This document shows, in pieces, positions 26,336 through 34,121 of a DNA stretch of 64,000 nucleotides (position 1 is the first letter of the stretch; every line of letters begins with the position of its first letter). The translations under genes and the position numbers were made by a program. The DNA comes from Theristus sp. LFF4_11 (taxonomy: Eukaryota > Nematoda > Chromadorea > Monhysterida > Xyalidae): NCBI GenBank assembly GCA_030248135.1, contig JASANC010001287.1, forward strand, positions 25,923 through 89,922, given 5' to 3'. Under the pieces are notes generated by a model. That model did not search any database, was not told the DNA's origin, and saw only the letters and a program-made list of their open reading frames with translations.

Positions 26336-28795
26336 AGCGAATACCTTGACATCCCTGGCGCCAGCAGTCGCCTGACTTGCCGTCGTCGGTGTCTCCACAT
26401 CCGCCGACGCACCGCCAGCGGCGCCCAGTGGCGCGCTCTCGTCCAGGTCGCCCGGCGCCTTTGCCAGTTTCATCGCGGCGGTGCAACCACCGTCGGCCGC
26501 GATCGGCGACAGACAAAAGTCGTACAACGCAGCCAGCGGGTCAGAAGCGGCCGACGAGACGATTGCGGTTGGCGTTGTTGTGCTCGACGCTGATTGGCCG
26601 GCGCCGCTGCCTGCAGTTGTTTTGCAATTGGTAAACTGAGAAACTGGTCTTTAATATTATCACGAACAAACAAACTAAAGTCAAAGTCAAAAATTATTAT
26701 TGATTACGGATTCAAATGACGATTATTTATTGATTGGTTAATCAAGATCCCGTAAAAAACCAAAAATCCCCGACCACTGCTGGTGCGCTGTCGGCTGGCG
26801 CTTGCCGCGCGATGGTGGCTGATCGGCGAGCCGGTGACGCCGGCGGCGGCGTTTGTTGCCGCCGATTCGGACAAACTGTCGCTGTGCGCTTGCGAGGCGT
26901 CCGATTTGTCGTCTGCAAAATTCGGGGCCGAAATTGAAATCCATTCATCCATGCGTGTTATTTTGCGAAAAGCAGGACACACAACTCCGGTGAAGACCGT
27001 GGGACCATCATATGATCACGGAGACCGATTAGAAATTAAGAAAAACTGCACAAAAATATCGATTTCTGAAACGATATTTCAATTCAGTTAAGTCATTTCA
27101 ACGCAAAAAATTGACTCTAGAAGTCATCCAAATCGAAAAACATGGAGTACGTCGGTCAAAATGACCAAATAATGACATGTACCTAAGCACACAAAGAAGT
27201 TGGGAAGAAAATTTGGTTTGAACTTTCAAAAAATTATGCCATAAATCGAATTTTCAGAGCAAAGTAGAAGAAAAATTTTTCAAATTTTTTTTTAAGTTTG
27301 AAAAAAAAAATCCAAATTTTTTTTTTATTAACGAAAAAAAAATATAAAAAAAATTTTTTTTTTCAAAGCCCCTAACCCTACCCATACCCACAATTGTGCA
27401 GCATGGTACAACGAGTTTTGAAGTGGCCTCTGAGAGAAACTGTCGTTACGCATCAAAAAAAAAACATTTGAAGTCTAGAAAAGTCTGCCAAATACAGCCG
27501 ATCAACCAGCTCAGCATCACGATATGAAACTGCTGTCAAAAAGTTGAATCTTCTTGAGCAAAAAACCACCAACGTCCAATGGTGCTGCGGATGTGCGGCG
27601 GCAGCTGCGAGGATTTCATGCGTGCCGCGAGCGTGATGATGTCTGAGCGCGGCAGACAGCCGTGCGCGCTGCACAGACACTTCACGAGCAGCACCAGTTG
27701 ACCCTGTGTGAGTTTGCTGGGCATTTTTCCATAAAATCACGTTTCTTTGCGACTTGTTTCCGATTTGTACAAAAAAGTTGCAGCCAGCAGGCAAATCGAG
27801 CGCATTGCACCGGCGAGTGTTTTGGAGGTCAGCGAAAAACGAGGAATATGCGCCGCCACTGGCTGACGGAAAATTACGAGACGTACAGGGTGTGACACCA
27901 CACGCCACAACGCAGTGGCGGCCATGAACCAGCTGCTAACTTTTTTCAAACTTCACTGCTTTCAAATCCAACATCTTTTTTTGACTTTCGGTAAATTTAA
28001 CGAACCGGTCCAATAACTGAATTCGGCTGTGAAATGTCCAGCTTCTTCAGCACGTACTCGGTGAGAATACGGGAAGCCGCAGTGAACGTCGACCACTGCC
28101 ATCGGCTTGCTGAAAAAAGCACGAAAATAAAACCTCGAAAAAGCGAGAAAAACGATTTACTATTTGACTGCGATCAAATTGAGTGAGCTGTTGTTGTACC
28201 GCATGCGCCTTCAAGTCGATTTTTCTTGGTTATTCAGTCAAAAGTGTTTGATAAACGTAGGGAGTAATTGAAACTGAACAGTGCGAAAAGATCAATGAAA
28301 AACCAAGTCTCTACTGTACCGTTTTCAATGTTGACGCTGATGAAATGAATCGACAAGCCGACGACCGATGAATAGAACGGCGCGTATTCAACGCTGTGGT
28401 TCATTAGCTCTTGCTGGCTGCAAATTGAATGAAAAGGTTGTTTATCAGTTCAGCTTGTGATGTTCAGGACATAGGTTGACTAAAATTTTGAACGACACAA
28501 ATATTACACGCAAGTCCGTGTCCGTCATAACATTTTTCTCTGCTTTCTTCAATGAATGAATGAGACGCAAAAACTTGGGAATGAGAAACAAAAAATCACT
28601 TTCGTACATAAAACTGATGGTGAATAAGAAAGAAAAACCAATGATGTGAGAATAGCAAATAAGCTGCTGAAAAACCACCAAGAAAGACCAAACCAACCAG
28701 TTGATGATCGTGCGCGCCAACTTCAACAGCTCCGACGACGCCGCGTTGCCGTACGCAGCCGCGAGTAACGGACGCACGGAAGCGCCCCAATCCAT
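1973..28795 (-). CDS. UBR4: E3 ubiquitin-protein ligase UBR4 (p600/poe), N-terminal part, multi-exon, cut by window edge
   Basis: UBR4 is a giant N-recognin E3 ligase (about 5000 residues in animals) that binds destabilising N-termini through its UBR box. It acts in proteasomal and autophagic protein turnover. The start is Met at 28795: residues [16 protein letters not shown] match the family N-terminus. Supported exons appear in colinear order. Approximate coordinates are 28698-28795, 28320-28417, 28006-28109, 27574-27716, 26345-26635, 25669-25914, 25150-25275, 24650-24768, 24060-24140, 23650-23742, 23370-23490, 22670-22915, 22171-22345, 18612-18768, 18191-18285, 17830-17948, 17303-17475, 16921-17062, 16642-16741, 15956-16214, 15525-15730, 15151-15357, 14733-14870, 14151-14332, 13452-13746, 12392-12635, 11885-12052, 9330-9423, 8270-8381, 7690-7975, 7150-7257, 6656-6813, 6134-6284, 5463-5689, 4913-5097, 4505-4613, 3998-4142, 3181-3534, 2856-3029 and 1973-2152. 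Splice phases join cleanly across the last six. The C-terminal catalytic region lies outside the window. Some middle exons and small linking exons are uncertain. Confidence 0.95.
2600..2765. repeat. Dispersed repeat, family of the 2.6/6.9/11.1 kb copies
   Basis: Contains GTAAACGGTAGGTTGCATG, then CGCGGGAATTCAAAATTG and GTGATCCGAGTC. Related strings occur at 6895-7005 (GTAAACAGTTTCATG, CGTGGGAATTCACAATTGGC, GTGATCCGAGTC). In the opposite orientation they occur at 11105-11245 (CATGCAGGAAACTGTTTACC). Each copy is about 100-150 bp inside UBR4 introns. It is probably a short non-autonomous element, but I cannot see clean termini. Confidence 0.5.
3041..3115 (+). repeat. Degenerate tRNA-like sequence (possible SINE head)
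   Basis: An A-box-like TGGTTCAGTGGG is followed about 50 bp later by a B box GGTTCGAATCC on the plus strand. This is the internal promoter pattern of a tRNA gene. The 3' seven bases do not pair with the seven bases before the A box, so this is not an intact tRNA. It lies in a UBR4 intron just upstream of the 2856-3029 exon acceptor. It could be a decayed tRNA-derived element or chance. Confidence 0.35.
3998..4613 (-). other. UBR4: UBR box (zinc-binding N-degron recognition domain) of UBR4, two exons
   Basis: Exon 4505-4613 encodes an acidic run and then [16 protein letters not shown], ending in phase 2. Exon 3998-4142 continues with [20 protein letters not shown], then [20 protein letters not shown] and GAK. 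The Cys/His ligands of the UBR fold (C-x2-C, C-x2-C, C-x2-H-x2-H, C-x-C) are all present. Agreement with vertebrate UBR4 is close to residue-by-residue, far above the rest of the gene. The domain binds type 1 and type 2 N-degrons. The intron falls inside the Trp codon (TG/G). This exon pair is the anchor for the gene identification. Confidence 0.97.
6895..7005. repeat. Dispersed repeat, second copy
   Basis: This copy carries the same GTAAACAGTTTCATG, GGGAATTC and AAAGTGATCCGAGTC blocks as the 2600-2765 copy, in the same orientation. The preceding bases ACTCAATGCGCGCATCGATA reappear near-identically, inverted, at 11205-11225. It lies in the UBR4 intron between the 7150 and 6813 exons. Confidence 0.5.
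11105..11245. repeat. Dispersed repeat, third copy (inverted)
   Basis: This copy runs opposite to those at 2.6 and 6.9 kb: GGCAATTCAAAAT, then CTCGGATCACTTTTTCAAG, then CATGCAGGAAACTGTTTACC, then GCGCGCATTGAGTCTC. The AATTC and GGATCAC blocks are the reverse complement of those in the other copies. Confidence 0.5.
11620..11705. repeat. Short palindromic element (copy of the 50.5 kb intron element)
   Basis: An approximately 85 bp near-palindrome with CACGAAGCAG and TGCTTCATGAATGCC at its edges, and GTGACCGCGCAGC and TTACGCGTCAC inside. Its reverse complement closely resembles 50525-50612, so this is a dispersed MITE-like family. It lies in a UBR4 intron. Confidence 0.5.
13817..13954. mobile_element. 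MITE with TACAGTC termini (Tc1/mariner-like)
   Basis: It begins TACAGTCGAGTCGAAAT and ends ATTTACAGTTCGACTGTA, an inverted terminal repeat with TA at both outer ends. TA is the target-site duplication of Tc1/mariner elements. The core shares GCATGCTTTCTGTGCA with the copies at 41224 and 46919. There is no coding capacity. It lies in the UBR4 intron between 14151 and 13746. Confidence 0.7.
14733..18768 (-). other. UBR4: UBR4 third exon group (scaffold region)
   Basis: This is the densest run of recognisable exons. Matches include [19 protein letters not shown] (family GPWPLYIHPQSLSVLSRLL), [32 protein letters not shown] (family NVEHLQLLLLIFHN), [14 protein letters not shown] (family RLLLIFDYLLHQY), [27 protein letters not shown] with [12 protein letters not shown] (family YDELYAALTAL), [15 protein letters not shown], and an exon at 14733-14870 with [18 protein letters not shown] poly-Gln stretch of seven residues in 15956-16214 and several Ser/Thr-rich inserts are not in vertebrate UBR4. 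A SINE copy lies in the short intron between 16741 and 16921. Confidence 0.9.
16776..16906 (+). mobile_element. tRNA-derived SINE, short copy
   Basis: The head GCCTGTAGCGCACGCGTAGC, then TCTACCGTTCTGTAGGCGG, then the B box TGTTCGAACCTC, is followed by a short body and an ATAATAATAA tail. The same head and tail frame the copy at 54478-54712. The TCTAC/GTAGG pairing mimics an anticodon stem. The copy lies in the 180-bp UBR4 intron between 16741 and 16921 and fills most of it. Confidence 0.7.
19093..19590. repeat. Tandem repeat, about 174-bp unit, 2.5-3 copies
   Basis: Successive units start at about 19094, 19268 and 19440. Each contains CGCTTTCAG or CGCCCTTTC, then GGGACACTTTCACAGTTGA, then GGGTAATTTCATCCGTAGA and a CCCCGACC block. 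The third unit is more diverged. This is a short satellite array in the large UBR4 intron between 22171 and 18768. Confidence 0.75.
19735..20170. repeat. Second tandem repeat, about 295-bp unit, partial copies
   Basis: Blocks GGTAATTCACTGAGCAGATC / GCTGAATCGTGACGATTTC / GCGGCCGTGG recur about 295 bp further on as GGTAATTCATTACGCCGATC / ACTGAATCGTGACGATTTTG / TCGGCCGTAG. An extra partial unit lies between them. It abuts the 174-bp array and together they fill about 1.1 kb of UBR4 intron. Confidence 0.65.
20266..21297. mobile_element. 1.03-kb non-autonomous element with about 145-bp terminal inverted repeats
   Basis: The left end starts TATCTAAAAATGCGTGAGAC and the right end finishes GTCTCACGCATTTTTAGATA. 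The match continues inwards for about 145 bp through CTTGTGTAAGCAGTGAAAG and GTACATAAGGGTCATATTTT with few differences. No transposase frame is present. The interior carries a minus-strand SINE-body-like segment (20430-20600) with GGAGTTTGGTACC on that strand. The element lies in a UBR4 intron. Confidence 0.85.
20430..20600 (-). repeat. SINE-body-like segment inside the 20.3-21.3 kb element
   Basis: Read on the minus strand it contains CCACCGGAGTTTGGTACCTT followed by CGGGTTTCCGGAATCGG. This closely matches the body of the SINE at 54478-54712 (GCCGGAGTTTGGTACCTTTG, GGTTTCCGGAACCGG). Either the SINE body derives from this type of element or a SINE inserted into it. No tRNA-like head is visible here. 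Confidence 0.55.
21300..21440. repeat. Relic related to the 30-33 kb foldback family
   Basis: GATTGATTTAGCACTTTCAA and GACGCGCTGAGTTCGAATTT resemble blocks in the foldback arms at 30105-30125 and 30345-30370. The relic directly follows the right end of the 20266-21297 element. Confidence 0.4.
21832..21992. repeat. 15-bp minisatellite (GGGCCGGAAATGNGT)
   Basis: About ten tandem copies of a 15-bp unit, GGGCCGGAAATGAGT with T/G/C changes; some copies carry GGGACGCAAATGAAC instead. Because the unit is a multiple of three, all frames stay open and give artificial Pro/His/Gly-rich ORFs on both strands. It lies inside a UBR4 intron. Confidence 0.9.
22034..22150. mobile_element. Probable MITE with TACAGT termini
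   Basis: It starts TACAGTAATTTCTGACA and ends CATACAGTTCGACTGC, with the CCAATCA motif and TGCATATTGCTGAT inside. The ends resemble the TACAGTC-type MITEs of this window but are decayed. It sits directly against the UBR4 exon ending at about 22171. Confidence 0.45.
22171..26635 (-). other. UBR4: UBR4 second exon group (scaffold region)
   Basis: Anchors to the family are [18 protein letters not shown] (25669-25914; family QNVASLQELGGSEKLLRVC), [11 protein letters not shown] followed by [11 protein letters not shown] (25150-25275), [19 protein letters not shown] (23650-23742; family SVILANHAIKLLTSLF), [19 protein letters not shown] (23370-23490) and [10 protein letters not shown] (22171-22345; family SEPILGQWFE). 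The 26345-26635 exon is rich in Ala/Thr/Ser and is mostly lineage-specific. A CAA repeat of about 14 units sits just outside it at about 26297-26336. The exon at 22670-22915 is acidic and serine-rich, as in the corresponding disordered region of UBR4. Confidence 0.8.
27574..28795 (-). other. UBR4: UBR4 N-terminal exon group
   Basis: This group contains the initiator exon (28698-28795, ends phase 2) and the exon encoding [19 protein letters not shown] (28320-28417, phase 2 to 1). Next come an exon with [19 protein letters not shown] (28006-28109) and one with [20 protein letters not shown] (27574-27716). In order, these match the vertebrate UBR4 segments around VRPLLSASY, YEPFYSSFVALSTHY, ACKVLIEFSLLRLENP and LILLIKGLCTGCSRLDRTE. 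The join between the last two exons does not resolve cleanly, so a small exon may be missing or one boundary misplaced. This part is helical armadillo-like scaffold with no catalytic residues. Confidence 0.85.
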
Positions 28796-29320
28796 CGAGA
28801 AAGCCAGTTACACAATTGATGAAAAATCCTATCTTTGATCTTTGAGAGGTTTTTATGTGTGATTTCTTTTCTGCTATCGGAAATTCTGTTTTGATTCCGA
28901 TCCGATGGCTCTGAAATAGGGTTGTTAAACAAAAATGAAAATTTTTTTTTTAAAAAAAAAGTGATTAAAAAAAACAAAAATGCCGATTTTTTTTTTAAAT
29001 TCGAAAAATTTTCCTCCAATATGCTCTGAAAACCTCAATTTTGGCACAATTTTTCGAAAGTTCAACAAAAATTTTCTTTGATTATACCTCGTAAATCCTT
29101 TAGCAGTCGATTTTGGGCCGTTTTACCGACTGATTTTAGGCTTCGACAACATCTGCGATGAAGTTTTTGAGCGTCCCAAAGCTTAGCCTACCATTTCCGA
29201 TGCAGATAAGGTGACGATTCGCCTCGCAGAGCGTCCGATTGTGCTCGCTGCTCCGTTTGCAAGCGCTACGTTGTCTGGTTGCTGCTTCGTGTCGTGTCGT
29301 CGCGACACCATCAGATCAGT
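28796..29320. other. UBR4 upstream region, no gene seen
   Basis: AT-rich sequence with runs of A and T around 28940-29000, including AGGGTTGTTAAACAAAAATG, which resembles the foldback element ends. It must contain the UBR4 promoter and 5' UTR if transcription starts nearby. I cannot point to a TATA box, initiator or trans-splice site. Confidence 0.4.
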
Positions 29321-29329
29321 ACCGTGGGC

Positions 29330-29885
29330 CCAAAAAAATTTTCGAGGGGGGGTATGGTACCGTGGGGGGTGCCGACCAAAAAGTGAGGGGGGTCCAACCT
29401 ATGGTAACGTGGGACCCCCCAGGGGGTCCCATGGGGGGTGCATTTTTTCAAAATTTTCTGTGGGGGGGGTCCGTCCACCCCCCCCACCCCCCATGAAATT
29501 TTTTCGATTAAATTGGAAGTGAAAAACGGTAAATTTTGATGAAAAATCGTTGTAATTACAATGAAGATGGTCAAGTTATCATATATTCAGCTTATATTAT
29601 GGACTTTATAGACAAAAAATCATGATTTTCGAAAAAAATTGTAGGGTGTGCAGAAAATTTTGGGGGGGGGTGTCCGCCACACAAAATTTAATGGGGGGTG
29701 GGGGGGGTGTCGGCCAAATTTTCGAGGGGGGGGGGGTGCGATGGGGGGGGGGGGGCCCGGTTTTAGGGGGGGGGGGGGGGGGTGGCACGGTGCCCCCCCC
29801 CCCCCCCCCACCCGACGGTCTCGGGTGCTCTGGGGGGGTGTACCCCCCCCCCCCCCCACCCCCCCCCCGCCCACGGTACTGCATC
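29330..29885. repeat. G/C-homopolymer-rich low-complexity region
   Basis: Long runs of G and of C (up to about 17 bases) alternate with AAATTTTCG-type spacers and TGGGACCCCCCAGGGGGTCC-like palindromes. The region has strong G-quadruplex and hairpin potential. Gly/Pro-rich open frames on both strands are by-products. Similar G-rich patches occur at 36855-36990 and 39440-39840. Confidence 0.8.
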
Positions 29886-30083
29886 AGATGTGATCGAATT
29901 TCAAGGCGGTATGTTTGTCTTCACTTTAGCATTAGCTTAGCTGGGGACAATTAGTGACGTTTTGGAGGTCAAAACACAAGAAGAGGCATGGTGACGGTTT
30001 GGAAAAGGGGTAATTGAGGTCACCAAAACAAAATCTGCAAAGTTCCGCCATACGGGAGTCATTCGGGAGGCGCTTGCATATCA

Positions 30084-33000
30084 TATGTGGTTCTTCGGAC
30101 TCCCTGATTGATTTAGCACAACTTTGATTTTTGAAATTTTTAAAAAAAAAAAATTTTTTTTTTTTTAAAAACAAAAATGACGATTTTTGTTTTTTTTAAC
30201 AACCCTACTCTGAAAAGAACTTTGTTCGAAATTTAAAAAAAAATTAAGACTCGCTTTTTGAGTCGACCGACCCGGCCTCCACACCTCTAGGCACAGTTTT
30301 TGAAAAGTTTTCAAATTTTGACGAAATTAGCACCAATCGAACCGTCTCGATGCGCTGAGTTCGAAAATCATAATTATTTTTTAATTTGACCCGGTTTTAT
30401 GCTTCAAAAAACGAAAAAACCGTTTTTTTGGGGGATCTTTAGAAAAATGGTTCTAACTTGCCTCTGCGTTAAGCTATTAACAAAATTCAAAAACCAATCG
30501 ATTTCGCTATTGCTTGCGCACATTTTTCATGTTAACAATGTTATACAAAAAATGCTGTTTTATGCTTTAAATTTAAGAAAAACTAAAAGAGTATGTGGTT
30601 TTTGCTCTGTTCAGGCACTTTTAAAGCGGATGCGGAGTAGGGTTGCTAAGTGATTCTGAAAGCCCTTGAAAAATGCTACAAGTATGCAAAAAATAAAAAA
30701 AATCGATTGCCCTTTAAGAAGTAACGAAGCATTACAATATCGGTCGCGCGCATACATAAGGGGTATTTCCCGGTATGTCGACAAATTGTGGAGCAACGGA
30801 GACAAAAACCAAAAACGGGTATTAGGGCAACTTTTTGCGCTATATCCGAAAAAGTAAGTGCCGTTGCGAAATTTTGTTACAGTAACCCAATATTTGCAAT
30901 TTTTTGGCTTTTTGGCTCTTTTTTGGATTGTTTCTAATCCGTGTGGTGTTATACTTGAACTAATCAGGTCAAATTTGGTATCAATCGGCTCCCCTTAATT
31001 ATGCGAACAATTTCCATTTAGATACCGCAACTATATTATAATTACCGTAACCCGCAGAGCACGATTTTTGCTATTTTTAACTATTTTCAGGCCTGAAAGT
31101 GACATTTTTCATCCTTGTAGTGTTCTAGTTGTTCCAATTGAATCAAATGTGTATCAGTCAATTAGTCTTGATCAGATAAACAACTTTCATTTGGATACCG
31201 TAACCACAGTTTGACTTTCGTACCCCTTTAAGCACGGTATTATAATAAGTTTTCACCATTTTCAGGCATGAAATTGGCTTTATGGTCTATGCAATGTTAT
31301 ACTTGAACGAATCTAGTCAAATTTAGCATCAATCGACTCCCGTTAATTAGGCAAACAACTTTCACTCAGATACCGTAATCCTTGTTTGACTACCGTACTT
31401 CATGAAGCACGGTATTTTAGTAATTTTGTACCTTTTTCAATCTTGAAATTGGCTATTTTGATCCATGTAGTGTTACCCTTGAACAATTCTAGTCAAATTC
31501 GCGATCAATACACTCCCATTGATCAGGGAAACAACTTTCACTCAGATACCGTAATCATTGCTTGACTACCGTTCCAAGTGTGTTCCTCCCCACCCTCAAA
31601 TTTTTAAAGGCCACCTCAGGTGTTGAAACCTTAAAAAATTTTGGGTAAAAAAATCTTACTTAGAAAAACGTTCAAAACCTGAGTTCAAAAACCTGATCGC
31701 GATTTTGACTAGAATTGTTCAAGTGTAACACTACATGGATCAAAATAGCCAATTTCAGGCTTGAAAAAAGTACAAAATTACTAAAATACCGTGCTTCAAA
31801 AAGTACGGTAGTCAAGCAAGGATTATGGTATCTGAGTGAAAGTTGTTTGCCTAATCAACGGGACTCGATTGATGCTAAATTTGACTAGATTCGTTCAAGT
31901 ATAACATTGCATGGACAATAAAGCCAATTTCATGCCTGAAAATGGTGAAAACTTAGTAGAATACCGTGCTTAAAGGGGTACGAAAGTCAAACTGTGGTTA
32001 CGGTATCTAAATGAAAGTTGTTTATCTGATCAAGAGTAATTGACTGATACACATTTGATTCAATTGGAACAACTAGAACACTACAGGGATGAAAAATGTC
32101 ACTTTCAGGCCTAAAAACGGTTAAAAAAGCAAAAATCGTGCTCTGCGGGTTACGGTAATCATAATATAGTTGCGGTATCTGAATGGAAATTGTTCGCATA
32201 AATAAGGGGAGCCGATTGATACCAAATTTGACCTGATTAGTTCAAATATAACACCACACGGATTAGAAACAATCCAAAAAAGAGCCAAAAAGCCAAAAAA
32301 TTGCAAATATTGGGTTACTGTAACAAAATTTCGCAACGGCACTTACTTTTTCGGATTCAGCGCAAAAAGTTGCCCTAATACCCGTTTTGGGTTTTGTCTC
32401 CGTTGCTCCACAATTTGTCGACATACCGGGAAATACCCTTTATGTATGCGCGCGACCGATATTGTAATGCTTCGTTACTTCTTAAAGGGCAATCGATTTT
32501 TTTATTTTTTGCATACTTGTAGCATTTTTCAAGGGCTTTCAGAATCACTTAGCAACCCTACTCCGCATCCGCTTTAAAAGTGCCTAAACAGGGCAAAAAC
32601 CACATACTCTTTTAGTTTTTCTTAAATTTAAAGCGTAAAACAGCATTTTTTGTATAACATTGTTAACATGAAAAATGTGCGCAAGAAATAGCGAAATCGA
32701 TTGGTTTTTGAATTTTGTTAATAGCTTAACGCAGAGGCAAGTTAGAACCATTTTTCTAAAGATCCCCCCAAAAAAACGGTTTTTTCGTTTTTTAAAGCAT
32801 AAAACCGAATCAAAATAAAAAATAAATATGATTTTCGAACTCAGCGCATCAAGACGGTTCGATTGGTGCTAATTTCGTCAAAATTTGAGAACTTTTTAAA
32901 AACTGTGCCTAAGGGGGGTCGGTATTCTGAAAAAGCCGATCTTAAATTCGAAATTTAAATTCGACAATTCGACTGAAATTAAAATAAAAAACAAATTGCC

Positions 33001-33143
33001 GAAAAAAGCTGAAAGAAAGACTATGTAGGGTTGTTAAAAAACAAACAAAAATCGTCATTTTTGTTTTTGTTTAAAAAATTTTTTTTTATTTCAAAAATCA
33101 AAGTTGTGCTAAATCCATCAGGGAGTATGAAGAACCACATAAC
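30084..33143. mobile_element. 3-kb foldback element with 1.43-kb arms made of tandem subunits
   Basis: The left arm (about 30084-31512) is the inverted copy of the right arm (about 31693-33143), with a loop of about 180 bp. For example TATGTGGTTCTTCGGACTCC on the left faces GAGTATGAAGAACCACATAA on the right. The block CGACAAATTGTGGAGCAACG faces CGTTGCTCCACAATTTGTCG. Inside each arm four units of 172-176 bp repeat: GATACCG marks recur at about 31021, 31193, 31369 and 31543. No open frame of transposase size exists. Structurally it resembles FB/Galileo-type foldback elements. Confidence 0.85.
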
Positions 33144-34121
33144 GAAATCTGAATCTAAAAGAATCTGAAAAAGCCTTGAAAAAATAAGAAAAAAGAAACA
33201 AATGCGGTGGACAAAATGAAATTTCTTCTGGGGTTCTCTTCATTCAATCGAAACTTTTTTTAAACTTTTAGATCGGGATTTTTAAATCAAACGTACTTTT
33301 AAACATGAAGTCGTACGTCAAAACTGAACTTTCTTCTGAAAATGCGTTTTAAGACACACCTTCCACAGAAAGTGACTTGGATGACGTTTGGCTGAAGAAT
33401 TTCGTGTGGATTTTGTTTTCAGCATCCACAGGCTACGTCCAATAGAGAGGTAATTTTCATGAAAAGTTTTGCCAATTTTTTTAGACCATGACAAATAATT
33501 CGGGACAAACGGTTTTGAACATTGAAATGAAAGCATTCGTTCAAAACATTGCTGAAGCTTCTTGACCTTGGAATGTGCAAAACAAAAGCAAAAATGTCTT
33601 GCTTTTTTCAGATGCCACTTTGCTAAAGCAATGCACTCGTCAATATGGCTCAGTGAATTTCAGTATGGACGTTCTCAGTGTCTCAATAATCTGGATTATT
33701 GTCTGTCACTTGCTCATCACCCCTGTTTTTCGACACCAGTCTGTTCTCATATTGGTTTTCCTAATTCCATGTTTCCACAAAATTGCACTGACTAACTGAA
33801 GGATTGGGATCCCCACCCCCGGTTTGCAAAGCAACTAACCCAATCACTTCAGGTCCATTCATGCACGCGCGCGCTGAAGCGCTTTGACGCGCGCTAACAT
33901 GAACGTGCGTATGAAAGTGCGTATGTTCCAAAACTCAAGCGCGCTGACGAGCGCTATTTTTTTGCTTCGTGAAGGTGTAGCGAAGTGACGCGCGTCAGCG
34001 CGCTTCAACCTCCATGAATGCGCTTTATCCGGCAGTTTATTATCATTCTTCATTCACATTCAAAGCAACTCGCATAATGCAACGTGAAATGATCTAAATT
34101 GATTTTTCCAAAATTTGCGAT
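33144..34121. other. Spacer between foldback element and EndoU gene, no gene seen
   Basis: Frames of up to about 75 residues occur at 33318-33536 (minus) and 33562-33799 (plus), with no recognisable family. At 33855-34020 there is a GC-rich near-palindrome of GCGCGC, GCGCTT and CATGAATGCGC blocks, which looks like a degenerate short inverted-repeat element related to the 11.6 and 50.5 kb copies. Confidence 0.45.

Noticed and set aside
27360..27395. Telomere-like CCCTAACCCTACCC string (and CCTAA-type string near 21553)
   Set aside because: Only two or three degenerate units, inside AT-rich intron sequence; too short for an interstitial telomere.
29211..29954. Gly-rich and Pro-rich frames on both strands
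   Set aside because: They come from homopolymer G and C runs; composition alone explains them.
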